The position numbers and the translations under genes are program-made. From an uncultured Clostridia bacterium (lineage in GTDB: Bacteria; Bacillota_A; Clostridia; Oscillospirales; Oscillospiraceae), in contig CAMZIX010000008.1 in the NCBI GenBank assembly GCA_947307375.1, positions 1 through 22,256 on the forward strand: a stretch of 22,256 nucleotides of DNA, in the 5' to 3' direction. Below the pieces are notes generated by a model, which searched no databases, was not told the DNA's origin, and saw only the letters and a list, made by a program, of their open reading frames with translations. Shown here one piece after another: positions 1 to 8,090 of this stretch (positions within the stretch are counted from its first letter, which is position 1; every line of letters begins with the position of its first letter).

Positions 1-935
1 GCCGGGCAGACCTCGACGCACTTGCCGCAGGCCACGCAGTTGTCCTTGTTCACATGGGCGCGGTAGGCGGAGGCGGACAGGTTCGGGGTGTTGAAGTACT
101 GGCTGGTGCGCAGGGCGAAGCAGACGCCGACGTCGCAGTTGCAGAGACCGAAGATCTTGTCGGAGCCGTCGATGTTGGTGGTCTGATGGACGTAACCGTT
201 GTCCTCGGCGCGCTGGCAGATGGCAAGAGCCTCTTCCTTGGTGATCGGACGGCCCTTGCCGGTCTCGACCAGATACTCGGCAAAATCGCCGAGACCGATG
301 CAGCAGTCGTCCTGAATCTCGCCGGAGCCCTGGCCGAACAGACGGCGGGCGTTGCGGCAGGAGCAGTAGCCGACGGAGAGCTTGCCGTCGTACTTGTCCA
401 GCCAATGGGAGATATGTTCAATGGATACGGACTTGTTTTCGTGCTGGATAGCCTTTTCCACAGGCAGGACGTGCATGCCGATGCCGTCGCCGCCGGGAGG
501 GATCAGGTGCGTTTTTCCTTCCAGGGGGAGGAAGGTCATCTTGTCGAAGCTCTCGGCCAGCTCCGGATACTTGCAGACCTGGTCATAGACCATATTGGTC
601 ATTTCGGCGATGCCGGGAACGAAAAGCTGCACATACCACTGCTTTTCGTGCTGCGGATTTTCATGATGGTACTCCACGATGCCGTGCATCGCGGCGTCGG
701 TCAGCAGCTCCTCGATGCGCTCCTCGGTCTTACCCGTGAGCTTGGCGATCTCCGCAGCCGTCTTGGGCTTGCGCAGACCCATCTTCAGCATGACCTCTGC
801 GATCTCGTCGCTGGTGCAGGTGCGGTCGAGAATGATGTATTCCGGATCGTTCTCCGTCAGCTTTTTCAGGCCGAGCTTGTAGGGGATGCGGTCCGTGATC
901 ATCTTTCCGAGTTCAAACAGGATCTCTCTTGCCAT
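1..935 (-). CDS. Fe-S/FAD-type oxidoreductase, N-terminal part (partial)
   Basis: The frame is open from an ATG at 935, with GAGGAGA just upstream on the minus strand, to the window edge, giving 311 codons of a longer protein. Residues about 38-88 look like a small winged-helix fold (AAEIAKLTGKTEERIEELL). The middle has many cysteines (CSC, DDCC, CNCDVGVC), and the visible end is a classic 4Fe-4S ferredoxin motif, CxxCxxCxxxCP, at residues 300-311. From memory, this N-terminal architecture belongs to large 4Fe-4S proteins of gut Clostridia that continue into an FAD/NAD(P)-binding oxidoreductase module. That module lies outside the window, so electron partners and substrate are unknown. It is cytoplasmic, with no signal peptide. 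It is divergent from the methionine gamma-lyase gene across a 266-bp AT-rich gap. The oxidoreductase class is fairly sure; the exact function is not. Confidence 0.75.
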   Translation of the reverse strand, partial: MAREILFELGKMITDRIPYKLGLKKLTENDPEYIILDRTCTSDEIAEVMLKMGLRKPKTAAEIAKLTGKTEERIEELLTDAAMHGIVEYHHENPQHEKQWYVQLFVPGIAEMTNMVYDQVCKYPELAESFDKMTFLPLEGKTHLIPPGGDGIGMHVLPVEKAIQHENKSVSIEHISHWLDKYDGKLSVGYCSCRNARRLFGQGSGEIQDDCCIGLGDFAEYLVETGKGRPITKEEALAICQRAEDNGYVHQTTNIDGSDKIFGLCNCDVGVCFALRTSQYFNTPNLSASAYRAHVNKDNCVACGKCVEVCP

Positions 936-1201
936 AACATGTCTCCTCTCATTGTATATCAGGCCTTGTTTTCAAGATCTCTCTCTAAGTATTTAGATTA
1001 ACACAGATAGCGGCTAAAGTCACGTTATTTTTCATGTTTTTCCATATGAAATAATCAGACACGGCTTTTGCTATTAGTTTTATTAATAACGAGATATGAA
1101 AACTATGAAGTACCTGAATTTGGTCAACTGTGATAAATTTTGAATGAGATATGCTCCTGATATTTGTTCAAACTATAGCAACAAGAGCAAGGAGGAGACC
1201 A
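936..1201. promoter_or_regulatory. AT-rich divergent intergenic region
   Basis: This gap must hold the promoters of two divergent genes. It is strongly AT-rich compared with both. It contains a perfect 10-bp palindrome (TTATTAATAA, 1080-1089) and an imperfect inverted repeat (TTATTTTTCAT facing ATATGAAATAA, about 1024-1054) that could be an operator. I could not place a convincing -35/-10 pair with correct spacing in either direction. I saw no riboswitch-like structure before the methionine gamma-lyase gene. Confidence 0.4.
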
Positions 1202-2395
1202 ATGGAACACGAATTCATCGGTTTCGGTACGAAAGCCATTCATGCCGGCAATGTGAAGGATCAGCAATACGGCGCGCTGACGACGCCGATCTATCAGAGC
1301 TCGACCTTTGTGTTTGACAGCTGCGAGCAGGGCGGGCGCCGCTTTGCCGGGGCGGAAAACGGCTATATCTACACCCGTCTCGGCAATCCCACCACATCCG
1401 TCCTGGAAAACAAGATCGCCGCGCTTGAAGGCGGGGAAGCCGCTCTGGCCACGGCCTCCGGCATGGGCGCGATTTCCTCCTGTCTCTGGACGATCGCGTC
1501 TGCCGGGAAGCATATCATTGCAGACGGCACGCTTTACGGCTGTACCTTTGCTCTGCTGAATCATGGTATTCAGCGCTACGGCGTGGACGTGGACTTCATC
1601 GACACCTCGGATCTGGAGGCGGTGAGATCCCATTTGCGCCCGAATACCGTGGCTGTCTATTTGGAAACGCCGGCCAATCCCAATCTGAAGATCACGGATA
1701 TTGCTGCAGTCGCACAGCTGGTGCATGGCTATGATCCTATGATCAAGGTCATCTGCGACAACACTTTCGCGTCGCCCGCGCTGCAGAATCCGCTGAAGCA
1801 CGGCGCGGACGTCGTCGTGCATTCCGCAACCAAATATCTCAACGGCCATGGGGACGTGGTCGCGGGCTTTGTGGTCGGCAAGGCGGATTTCATCCAGCAG
1901 GTCCGCCTGTTCGGTCTGAAGGATATGACCGGAGCCGTGTTGGATCCCTTTGCGGCCTTCCTGCTGCTGCGCGGTCTGAAGACGCTCGAGCTGCGTATGG
2001 CGCGGCACTGCGAAAACGCGGCGAAGATCGCGGCCTTCCTTGCGGAGCATCCCGCTGTGGAAAAGGTCAATTATCCCGGCCTGCAGACGCATAAAGGGCA
2101 TACGGTCGCCGCGCGTCAGATGAAGGCCTTCGGCGGAATGCTGAGTTTCGAGGTCAGAGGCGGAAAAGAGGCCGGCATGAAGCTGGTCAACGCGCTTCAT
2201 CTGATCACGGTCGCCGTGTCGCTGGGCGACGCGGAGAGTCTGATCGAGCATCCGGCTTCGATGACGCACTCAACCTATTCGCCCGAAGAACTGGCTGCCT
2301 CCGGGATCGCGCCGGGTCTGATCCGTTTGTCCTGCGGTCTGGAAAATGCAGAAGATCTGATCGCCGACCTGAAGCAGGCCCTGGATCAAATCTGA
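1202..2395 (+). CDS. mdeA: Methionine gamma-lyase
   Basis: This PLP enzyme of the Cys/Met-metabolism family splits L-methionine into methanethiol, 2-oxobutyrate and ammonia. The protein has 397 residues, the usual size. The Schiff-base lysine is K211 in SATKYLNGHGD. C114 in LYGCTFALL matches the active-site cysteine that marks methionine gamma-lyase and separates it from cystathionine gamma-synthase or beta-lyase. The stretch GLKDMTGAVLDP is also typical. The chosen start is the ATG at 1202, with AAGGAGGAG about 5 bases upstream; an in-frame upstream ATG at 1151 has no ribosome binding site. The enzyme is cytosolic and active as a tetramer in the family. The gene stands alone and ends in a strong hairpin terminator. 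It is convergent with a LysR gene that could regulate it, though nothing in the sequence proves that. It probably contributes to methionine catabolism and thiol production. Confidence 0.93.
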   Translation: MEHEFIGFGTKAIHAGNVKDQQYGALTTPIYQSSTFVFDSCEQGGRRFAGAENGYIYTRLGNPTTSVLENKIAALEGGEAALATASGMGAISSCLWTIASAGKHIIADGTLYGCTFALLNHGIQRYGVDVDFIDTSDLEAVRSHLRPNTVAVYLETPANPNLKITDIAAVAQLVHGYDPMIKVICDNTFASPALQNPLKHGADVVVHSATKYLNGHGDVVAGFVVGKADFIQQVRLFGLKDMTGAVLDPFAAFLLLRGLKTLELRMARHCENAAKIAAFLAEHPAVEKVNYPGLQTHKGHTVAARQMKAFGGMLSFEVRGGKEAGMKLVNALHLITVAVSLGDAESLIEHPASMTHSTYSPEELAASGIAPGLIRLSCGLENAEDLIADLKQALDQI

Positions 2396-2407
2396 TAAAA
2401 CAGAATG

Positions 2408-2440
2408 AAATGAGGTGAGCATGGCTCACCTCATTTTTTA
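2408..2440 (+). terminator. Intrinsic terminator of mdeA, shared convergent hairpin
   Basis: A perfect 13-bp stem (AAATGAGGTGAGC at 2408-2420, its complement at 2424-2436) closes a 3-base loop and runs into T residues on the plus strand. It starts 12 bases after the mdeA stop. The stop of the minus-strand LysR gene lies at its right edge, so it may also end that transcript, although the minus-strand tail is less T-rich. Confidence 0.85.
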
Positions 2441-3349
2441 TGTCTCCGCTGTCGTTTTTTGTAGGATGTCGATGAATTGCTTTTCTGCTTCCGACAGCCT
2501 GTGCAGCCGCTGGTGTATGAAGCCGAGCCGCATATCGCAGGCGTCGCTCAAAGGAACGGCGATCAGCCTTTCATCGGCGTATCCGTCCGGTAGCACGCCG
2601 CTGCCGGTCGAAACGCAGTCTGTGTGCACCATGATATTGTATATGCTTGCCCGGTCGCTGACGTAGACCAGCTGTTCAAAATCAAGACCGGAGCCGTATA
2701 CGGCCTCCTCTGCATAATTAAGATTGCTTTCCGACTGCGTGAAAACAACGTGAGGATAGGCGCGGAGACGATCGAGCGTCAATTTGGGTTCTTCAGAAAG
2801 CGGATGCCCTTTGCGCATGAACACATGAGGATGCAGCGTCACGAGCGGCTCAAAGACAAGATCCTTCTCTTCCAGGGAGCGGACGATATAACGTTCCGTC
2901 CGGTCAGAAATGAAGATTACCCCCAATTCGCTCTGCCCGCTGGCTACGTCGCTGATGACGGCCGCCATGTCCGTCTCCTTCAAACTCAGCTGCAGCGGAT
3001 GCTGACCGAGGGTGTTCAGATATGACACAAAGGCTTTGGCACAGAAAGGATAGCGCTGTGCGGAGACAGACAGATGAACGCGCTCCGCATCCTGCCGGCG
3101 GCTGTAATATCGACTGAGTCTGCGGCTCTGCTCCACGATCGGCGTAATCTGGTTCAGGAGTTCACGGCCGTCTTCCGTCAGCGCGATGCCGCGGTTGGAG
3201 CGCCGGAAAACCGTGATGTCTAGCTCTTTTTCCACCTCAAGGATCGCGCTGGACAGCGCGGACTGTGTGACGAAAAGGCTCTGCGCCGCCTTGTTCATGG
3301 AACCGCAGCGGTCGATTTCCAGGATATAATTCATTTGCTGTAGCGTCAC
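2438..3349 (-). CDS. LysR-family transcriptional regulator
   Basis: The protein has about 303 residues, the standard LysR size. The N-terminal winged helix-turn-helix (residues 1-60) begins MTLQQMNYILEID and carries the typical recognition region FVTQSALSSAILEVEKELD, followed by VFRRSNRGIALTEDG. A substrate-binding-type effector domain fills about 90-290. I prefer the GTG at 3349, because GAGGTGATT lies about 5 bases before it and LysR proteins often start this way. An in-frame GTG at 3358 has a poorer site. The gene is last in a minus-strand run behind a YfcC transporter (27-bp gap), so it is probably co-transcribed with it. The effector is unknown. Candidate targets are its own operon or the convergent mdeA; classical LysR genes are divergent from their targets, which is not the case here. 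Confidence 0.88.
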   Translation of the reverse strand: MTLQQMNYILEIDRCGSMNKAAQSLFVTQSALSSAILEVEKELDITVFRRSNRGIALTEDGRELLNQITPIVEQSRRLSRYYSRRQDAERVHLSVSAQRYPFCAKAFVSYLNTLGQHPLQLSLKETDMAAVISDVASGQSELGVIFISDRTERYIVRSLEEKDLVFEPLVTLHPHVFMRKGHPLSEEPKLTLDRLRAYPHVVFTQSESNLNYAEEAVYGSGLDFEQLVYVSDRASIYNIMVHTDCVSTGSGVLPDGYADERLIAVPLSDACDMRLGFIHQRLHRLSEAEKQFIDILQKTTAET

Positions 3350-3376
3350 AGGAATCACCTCACGACGGATTTACGA

Positions 3377-4816
3377 TCAGTATGCAACGGCGATGCCGAG
3401 CAGTATAAACAGAAGGACAAGGATAAAGTTGACCAGAAACAGTGGCACGCTCTTTTTGACCCACGTAAAATAATCCACTTCGATCATCGACAGGGAGATC
3501 AGCAGGACGGGAGAGGTTGGGAAAATCACGTTCGTATAGCCATCCCCGAAGGTATAGAGCAGGACCAGCATTTGTTTGCTCAGTCCGGTTTGGACCATGG
3601 CAAGCAGACCCATCACCAGGATCGCTTTGGCTGTCGAGGAGGAAATAAAAAACTCAAGGAGCAGAACGATCAGATAAATGACCAGCGCCACGCCCCAAAC
3701 ACTGTGTCCGGCAATCAGCGTGTTGATCTGATTCACGATCGTCGGCAGGATATGACCGCGGTCAAAGACAAATTTGATGGAGGCGGCGAGCGCGATGAAA
3801 ACGATGGTCGGAAGTGCGCTGTCGAAGCCGCGCAGAAAGCTTTTCAACACGGTGGAAAGACTCCCGCAGGCGATTCGACCTGTGAGGATCCCGAAGAACA
3901 AAAAGTACGCGGTCAGTACTACGACAGTATAATCCCGCAGGAAGGGGAGTACCGAGCAGACGATGATCAGCGCCAGCGCAGTCAGCAGGAATACAGCGTA
4001 GACGCGCTTGATCCGCCGTTCAGCGGTCCCGGCGGACTCGATATCCTTGGCAGTCAGCGCTGTGGACTCTCGGAGAACGGCGTCATGCCGGGCAGTCAGG
4101 CTTTTGCCGGGATCTCTCTGGATCTGCCGCAGATACAGGAACAGAAAAGCCAGCAGCAGCAGGAACATGACGAAGAAAATGACGATGCGGAACCAGATGT
4201 GCTCCATCGGGTTTGCGCCGATGATCTGCGAGGCGAGTAAAACCGTGAAAGGATTGGTGATCGCTCCGGCGAAACCGAAGCCGCAGGAGAGGATGCACAC
4301 GATGAAGCCGGTAAAGGAGTCAAAACCAACCAGAACACAAAGCGAGGTGACGATGGGCAGCATCGTGAGCATTTCCTCAAACAGGCCGAGGAAGGAGCCG
4401 AAGCAGTAAAACAGAAAGGCGATCAGGATCAGCAGAAGCTTCCGTCTCTCACGGAAGCGACCCGAAACGGCGCCGACCAGCGCCCGGATTCCGCCGACGT
4501 CGTTCATGACCTGAAAGGACGCCGAGATCACGAACAGAAACAGAGACAGCATGATCAGCGCCAGACCGTCTCCGGATGCAAATACAAGGACGGGTGCAAG
4601 CAGTCCCTGCCATAACGGGATCCCGCCAAGATCGTCGCGCCGGATATAATTCAGATAATCCGGCTGCCCGTTCGGAAGAGAAGCGAATTCTCCCTTCGGA
4701 ACGAGATAGGTCAAAACAATGGAAAAGACGAGCAGGGCCGCCAGAAGGACACAGACCTGGACAAAGGTCTTTTCCGATATGCTGATGAGGGTTCTTTTTG
4801 CCTGCTTCTGCTTCAT
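3377..4816 (-). CDS. YfcC/DcuC-superfamily membrane transporter
   Basis: This integral membrane protein of 479 residues has about a dozen hydrophobic segments, starting with VQVCVLLAALLVFSIVLTYL and then the family-like stretch VPKGEF. Residue patterns such as FGFAGAITNPFTVLLASQIIG and a late FPTSPVLLISLSMIEVDY match the YfcC/DcuC (C4-dicarboxylate anaerobic carrier-like, PF03606) group, which includes putative basic amino acid and dicarboxylate carriers. Substrate cannot be read from sequence. The ATG at 4816 has AGGAGG upstream. Its ATG overlaps the stop of the upstream acyltransferase gene as ATGA, which indicates translational coupling. A LysR gene follows. Together they form a three-gene operon, possibly for uptake or exchange of an amino or organic acid. 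Confidence 0.85.
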   Translation of the reverse strand: MKQKQAKRTLISISEKTFVQVCVLLAALLVFSIVLTYLVPKGEFASLPNGQPDYLNYIRRDDLGGIPLWQGLLAPVLVFASGDGLALIMLSLFLFVISASFQVMNDVGGIRALVGAVSGRFRERRKLLLILIAFLFYCFGSFLGLFEEMLTMLPIVTSLCVLVGFDSFTGFIVCILSCGFGFAGAITNPFTVLLASQIIGANPMEHIWFRIVIFFVMFLLLLAFLFLYLRQIQRDPGKSLTARHDAVLRESTALTAKDIESAGTAERRIKRVYAVFLLTALALIIVCSVLPFLRDYTVVVLTAYFLFFGILTGRIACGSLSTVLKSFLRGFDSALPTIVFIALAASIKFVFDRGHILPTIVNQINTLIAGHSVWGVALVIYLIVLLLEFFISSSTAKAILVMGLLAMVQTGLSKQMLVLLYTFGDGYTNVIFPTSPVLLISLSMIEVDYFTWVKKSVPLFLVNFILVLLFILLGIAVAY

Positions 4817-6012
4817 TGGCCGCTCCTCCTGTCATTGTGACCGGCGCGTCTCTTGTTTTCGTTCATTAGATCCACCAGCAGCGCCCAGCGTGCGACCTGG
4901 TTCGGCTGCTCTTTGGGATAAAAGTAATACAGCTCGTCCTTGTGATAGAGCTCAAATTCCTCCCCGCAGGAAAAGGCCAGCGCAGGCAAATCGTCGAGCG
5001 CTATTGTAAAATCCACGGAATCTGAGACGTAACGAAAGCCTCCGGCATTCAGGGAGCATTTGCCCTCTTCCCGCCGGATCGGCCCGCCGTTTGCCCCGTG
5101 TATCTTGGTATGCACGGAGCATGAAAGCGAGATGTGATCCAGTTCGGCCAGCTCCCTGCGCTTGATGCATGCGTAATACGATGCAATACTTCCGATCCCG
5201 TCGGTAAAGCGATAATGCTCGTCAAGCCTGTGACGGCTTCCGCAGGCGCGGCAGAACAGATCGTTGCCGCTGCCCATCGTCTGATACAGAGCGCCGCAGT
5301 CAGCACAGCGGTACAGGATCGTTTCCAGCCCGACAGCTTTATCCCGCTGCGGATAGCGCGCTAGAGAGACCGCGGAGGCGTCGTTGTAAAGCTCTTTTTC
5401 AATGACTGCGTCGATCTCCTCGGCGCTCATCTGCTGCAGCTGCTCGCGTTTGAGCACTCGTACCACACGGACCCGGACCGGGCAGCGGTAATTCTTTTTT
5501 CGCCATTTGGGAGCGGAATAATATGCTCCGTCGATCTTCGTCAGCACGAGATCGACTTTGAGCTTTTTATACAATGCGCCGCCCTTTTCTGCGATCGGAT
5601 TGCTGCGGCCGTCCGGGGAGAGGCGGCCTTCCGGGAAAATAACGACAGGGTAGCCCCTGCGGATCATGCGCAGCAGCCCGAAGGCGGTCCCCATATCACG
5701 GGTAAATAGCTTTTTGGAGAGGATACCGCCGCGTTTGGCCATGGTCTTCAGTACAGGACGCGTACAGTAGTATTCGTTGACCAGATAACTGGGATTCCTC
5801 GGGTGAGCAAGCTTGCTGATATAATAGAAATCAAAGAAAGACTCATGATTGACGAGCATGATATAGGGCGCTTCGGCGTCCTTCAGCATATGGTCCTCGA
5901 TCTCGATCTTCTGCCGATTTCCGAGCCAGAGACGAATGATCAGGAAGATCAGTCTGTACATCGCCGAATCCGGAGTCCCGGTTTTGGAATTTGCTGTCGG
6001 TTTCTGGCGCAA
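4813..6012 (-). CDS. PlsC-like acyltransferase with C-terminal zinc ribbon
   Basis: Residues about 45-195 form a lysophosphatidic acid acyltransferase-type domain. The catalytic NHESFFD (HX4D, H56-D61) and the FPEGR block (126-130) are present, after a hydrophobic segment at about 19-30. Residues 236-257 hold a CxxC...CxxC zinc ribbon, followed by about 140 unfamiliar residues. The acyl donor and acceptor are unknown; membrane-lipid acylation is the family expectation. I choose a TTG start at 6012. GGGAGGTGA lies 5 bases before it, and an extended -10 box sits only 7 bases upstream of that site. The in-frame ATG at 6042 would fall inside the promoter. The protein is then 399 residues. The stop overlaps the YfcC gene start by 4 bp. 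The zinc-ribbon tail is unusual for PlsC proteins and may serve a protein or ligand contact. Confidence 0.8.
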   Translation of the reverse strand: MRQKPTANSKTGTPDSAMYRLIFLIIRLWLGNRQKIEIEDHMLKDAEAPYIMLVNHESFFDFYYISKLAHPRNPSYLVNEYYCTRPVLKTMAKRGGILSKKLFTRDMGTAFGLLRMIRRGYPVVIFPEGRLSPDGRSNPIAEKGGALYKKLKVDLVLTKIDGAYYSAPKWRKKNYRCPVRVRVVRVLKREQLQQMSAEEIDAVIEKELYNDASAVSLARYPQRDKAVGLETILYRCADCGALYQTMGSGNDLFCRACGSRHRLDEHYRFTDGIGSIASYYACIKRRELAELDHISLSCSVHTKIHGANGGPIRREEGKCSLNAGGFRYVSDSVDFTIALDDLPALAFSCGEEFELYHKDELYYFYPKEQPNQVARWALLVDLMNENKRRAGHNDRRSGQ

Positions 6013-6032
6013 AGCCTTCACCTCCCGCAAGA

Positions 6033-6042
6033 AGTATAGCAT
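6033..6042 (-). promoter_or_regulatory. Extended -10 promoter of the acyltransferase-yfcC-lysR operon
   Basis: The minus strand reads ATGCTATACT, a good extended -10 (TGnTATAAT-like). No clear -35 is seen 16-18 bases upstream, as is common for extended -10 promoters. Transcription would start near 6026, directly at the ribosome binding site of the TTG start at 6012. Confidence 0.55.
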
Positions 6043-6083
6043 AATATGTCGTCATTTGCGAGTCGTAATTGAAGTTGTTTATG

Positions 6084-6112
6084 AAAAAGCAGCCTGTTTT
6101 GAAACAGACTGC
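6084..6112 (-). terminator. Intrinsic terminator after asd
   Basis: The arms at 6089-6099 and 6102-6112 pair over 11 positions with one mismatch and a tight loop. On the minus strand they are followed by five T residues (6088-6084). The hairpin begins 9 bases after the asd stop and separates asd from the acyltransferase operon. Confidence 0.8.
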
Positions 6113-6121
6113 CTTCCTGTA

Positions 6122-7123
6122 TTATCCGTTTTTCAGCAGCTGAAGGATTTGCAGGGCGTTGGCTGCTGCGCCCTTGCGGATCTGATCGCCGCAGCACCAG
6201 AGACTGAGGCCGTTCGGGTGCGTATGATCCTCACGCAGCCGTCCGATCCAGACCAGGTCCTGATCACTGGTATCCAGCGGCGTTGGATAGCAGCGCGTCT
6301 CGTCCTTCATCAGGCGGCATCCGGGGAAAGCCGCCAGCGCTTCGTGTGCCTCAGCGAGACTGACGGCATCATCTGTCCAAAGCGTGACAGAAATCGAATG
6401 TGATCGCATGACGGGGACACGTACGCAGGTGCAGTTGACATTCAGCTCAGGCCGATGCAGGATCCGTCGTCCTTCGTTCTGCATTTTCATTTCCTCGTCG
6501 GTATATCCGTTCGTCTCATGTGCGCCGATCCAGGGGATGACGTTCATCGCTATCGGAGCAGGAAAGACCTCGGGCTTCGGTATTTGACCCTTGAAATATG
6601 CGGCGAGCTCATCCTCCAGCGTCCTGATCCCGCGGACGCCGGCGCCGGATACCGCCTGATAGGTGCTGACGACCATGGATCGGATCGGGGAAAGCCTGTC
6701 GATACCTGCGACCGCCATCAGCGTGATGATGGTGGAACAGTTTGGATTGGCGATGATCCCGTTATGAGAAAACGCATCGCTTCCGTTGACCTCCGGTATA
6801 ACAAGCGGGACCGCTGAATCCATGCGGAAGGCGGAGCTGTTGTCAATGAAAACGGCGCCGCTCCGGCGGATGATCGGGGCAAATCTTTTGGAGACTCCCG
6901 GTTCAGAGGCGCCGAGGACGTAGTCCAGACCGTCGAAGGAATCATCCGTCGCTTCCCGTACCGGATGTTCGATCCCTTGAAAAGAGATCGTCTGTCCGGC
7001 GCTGTTCGGCCCGCAGAGCAGGCGAAGCTCTCCGACCGTGATCTGATATTCCTCCAGTAAATGCAGCATTTCTCGGCCGACAGCGCCGGTCGCGCCCAAA
7101 ACGGCAAGCTTCATGGCTCTCAA
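6122..7123 (-). CDS. asd: Aspartate-semialdehyde dehydrogenase
   Basis: This enzyme reduces L-aspartyl-4-phosphate to aspartate 4-semialdehyde with NADPH, the branch point to lysine/diaminopimelate, threonine and methionine. The 333-residue length fits. The NADP-binding GATGAVG is at 10-16, the nucleophile is C129 in NPNCSTI, and the catalytic histidine is H242 in RVPVMRSHS. It is soluble, and the family acts as a dimer or tetramer. AAGGAG lies 5 bases before a TTG at 7123 but 14 bases before the ATG at 7114, so the TTG is the better start. The gap to the upstream pdaB-like gene is only 13 bases, so the two are probably one transcript that ends at the hairpin just downstream. dapA, which uses the product, lies elsewhere in this window. 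Confidence 0.95.
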   Translation of the reverse strand: MRAMKLAVLGATGAVGREMLHLLEEYQITVGELRLLCGPNSAGQTISFQGIEHPVREATDDSFDGLDYVLGASEPGVSKRFAPIIRRSGAVFIDNSSAFRMDSAVPLVIPEVNGSDAFSHNGIIANPNCSTIITLMAVAGIDRLSPIRSMVVSTYQAVSGAGVRGIRTLEDELAAYFKGQIPKPEVFPAPIAMNVIPWIGAHETNGYTDEEMKMQNEGRRILHRPELNVNCTCVRVPVMRSHSISVTLWTDDAVSLAEAHEALAAFPGCRLMKDETRCYPTPLDTSDQDLVWIGRLREDHTHPNGLSLWCCGDQIRKGAAANALQILQLLKNG

Positions 7124-7136
7124 AGCGGCTCCTTTC

Positions 7137-7904
7137 TTATGCGGCGCACTGTTTTCCGGTATGGTCGATCGTCGTATCGCCCGTCAGCAACAGCTCGGAG
7201 ACCGGCACGATCGTATATCCGTCCTTGAGCAGGCTTTCGAGGATCGCGGGCAGCGCTTCCGGCGTATGCTCCGCAGCGTTGTGAAACAGTACGATGCTGC
7301 CGGGCTTCACGTTTTTCAGAACTCGATCCTGAATCTCCCCGGCGTCGATCCCTTTCCAGTCCAGACTGTCCACATCCCATTGGATGGCAGTCATACCGGC
7401 CTCGTTTACGGCTTGGATCACGTGATCGTCGTACTCGCCGTAGGGACAGCGGAACAGGGTCGGTGTGACGCCGGTGACTGCGCTGATCTTTCCGTTACAG
7501 CCCGCCAGGTCGTTTTTGATTTCCTCGCTGTTCAGTTTTGAGAAATGAGCGTGATGCATGGAATGGCTCATCACCTCATGCCCGGCATCGGCCAGCGCTT
7601 TTACGGATTCCGGATAGCGGTCGACCCAGTCGCCGACGACGAAAAAGGTCGTTTTTACCTGATAGCGCTCCAGAATATCGATCAACGTCTGCGTATCCTC
7701 GTTGCCCCAGGCGGCGTCAAAGGAAATCGCGATCGTTTTATCGTCCCGCTGGACGCTGTAGATCGGCAGCTTGCGCTGGGCGGCGGACGCACCGACGATG
7801 GCCGGACTGTTGACCGCCCAGAAGATCAGCGCAATGGCCAGAACAAAACCGAGGGTAGAGATCACGGCCTTGTTTTTCAACCAAATCCCTCTTAAATCGA
7901 TCAA
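7137..7904 (-). CDS. PdaB-like polysaccharide deacetylase
   Basis: A NodB-type deacetylase domain (about 55-245) follows a short cytoplasmic N-terminus and one membrane segment (about 13-34), so the domain is probably outside the cell or in the forespore intermembrane space. Motif 1 is the variant SFDAAWGNEDT (D63) instead of TFDDG, as in the sporulation PdaB group. The metal-binding histidines are H114 and H118 in HSMHH, and RCPYGEYDD supplies motif 3. The family removes N-acetyl groups from peptidoglycan sugars. PdaB proteins matter for spore cortex or spore stability, a role inferred here from similarity only. The start is TTG at 7904, with AAGGAGGG 7 bases upstream. The length of 255 residues is normal. 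asd follows after 13 bases. Confidence 0.85.
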   Translation of the reverse strand: MIDLRGIWLKNKAVISTLGFVLAIALIFWAVNSPAIVGASAAQRKLPIYSVQRDDKTIAISFDAAWGNEDTQTLIDILERYQVKTTFFVVGDWVDRYPESVKALADAGHEVMSHSMHHAHFSKLNSEEIKNDLAGCNGKISAVTGVTPTLFRCPYGEYDDHVIQAVNEAGMTAIQWDVDSLDWKGIDAGEIQDRVLKNVKPGSIVLFHNAAEHTPEALPAILESLLKDGYTIVPVSELLLTGDTTIDHTGKQCAA

Positions 7905-7964
7905 TCGGATCCCTCCTTACTGCTTTACTCTATGAAGGAGGTGCCGGGAAGCATGACAGAGTAT

Positions 7965-8000
7965 AAAAAAGATGCAGGCAAGGATTCTCTTGCCTGCATC
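7965..8000 (-). terminator. Intrinsic terminator after the GNAT-kinase operon
   Basis: A perfect 12-bp stem (7971-7982 with 7989-8000) with a 6-base loop is followed on the minus strand by six T residues (7970-7965). It lies about 90 bases after the stop of the kinase-like gene and upstream of the pdaB-like gene. The 186-bp gap around it otherwise shows nothing convincing. Confidence 0.88.
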
Positions 8001-8090
8001 CAAAAGTTTATCCAAAAATCTGACCCGGCAGCTTCAGCTTTTCAACTGTGCGGCAGTCTGTGGGGGGCTCCAAACGCATTGTGAGCGGGT

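Noticed and set aside
1090..1201. Possible SAM or T-box riboswitch before mdeA
   Set aside because: No conserved helix set, specifier region or terminator/antiterminator pair could be found in the leader.
1124..2269. Long minus-strand open frame of 381 codons opposite mdeA
   Set aside because: It mirrors the codon pattern of a clearly conserved enzyme on the plus strand, and has no recognisable motif or ribosome binding site.
7932..8084. Plus-strand frame of 50 codons with AAGGAGGT near an internal ATG (7953)
   Set aside because: No promoter is visible, much of it is the two arms of the minus-strand terminator at 7971-8000, and the product resembles nothing. The ribosome-site-like run is probably chance.
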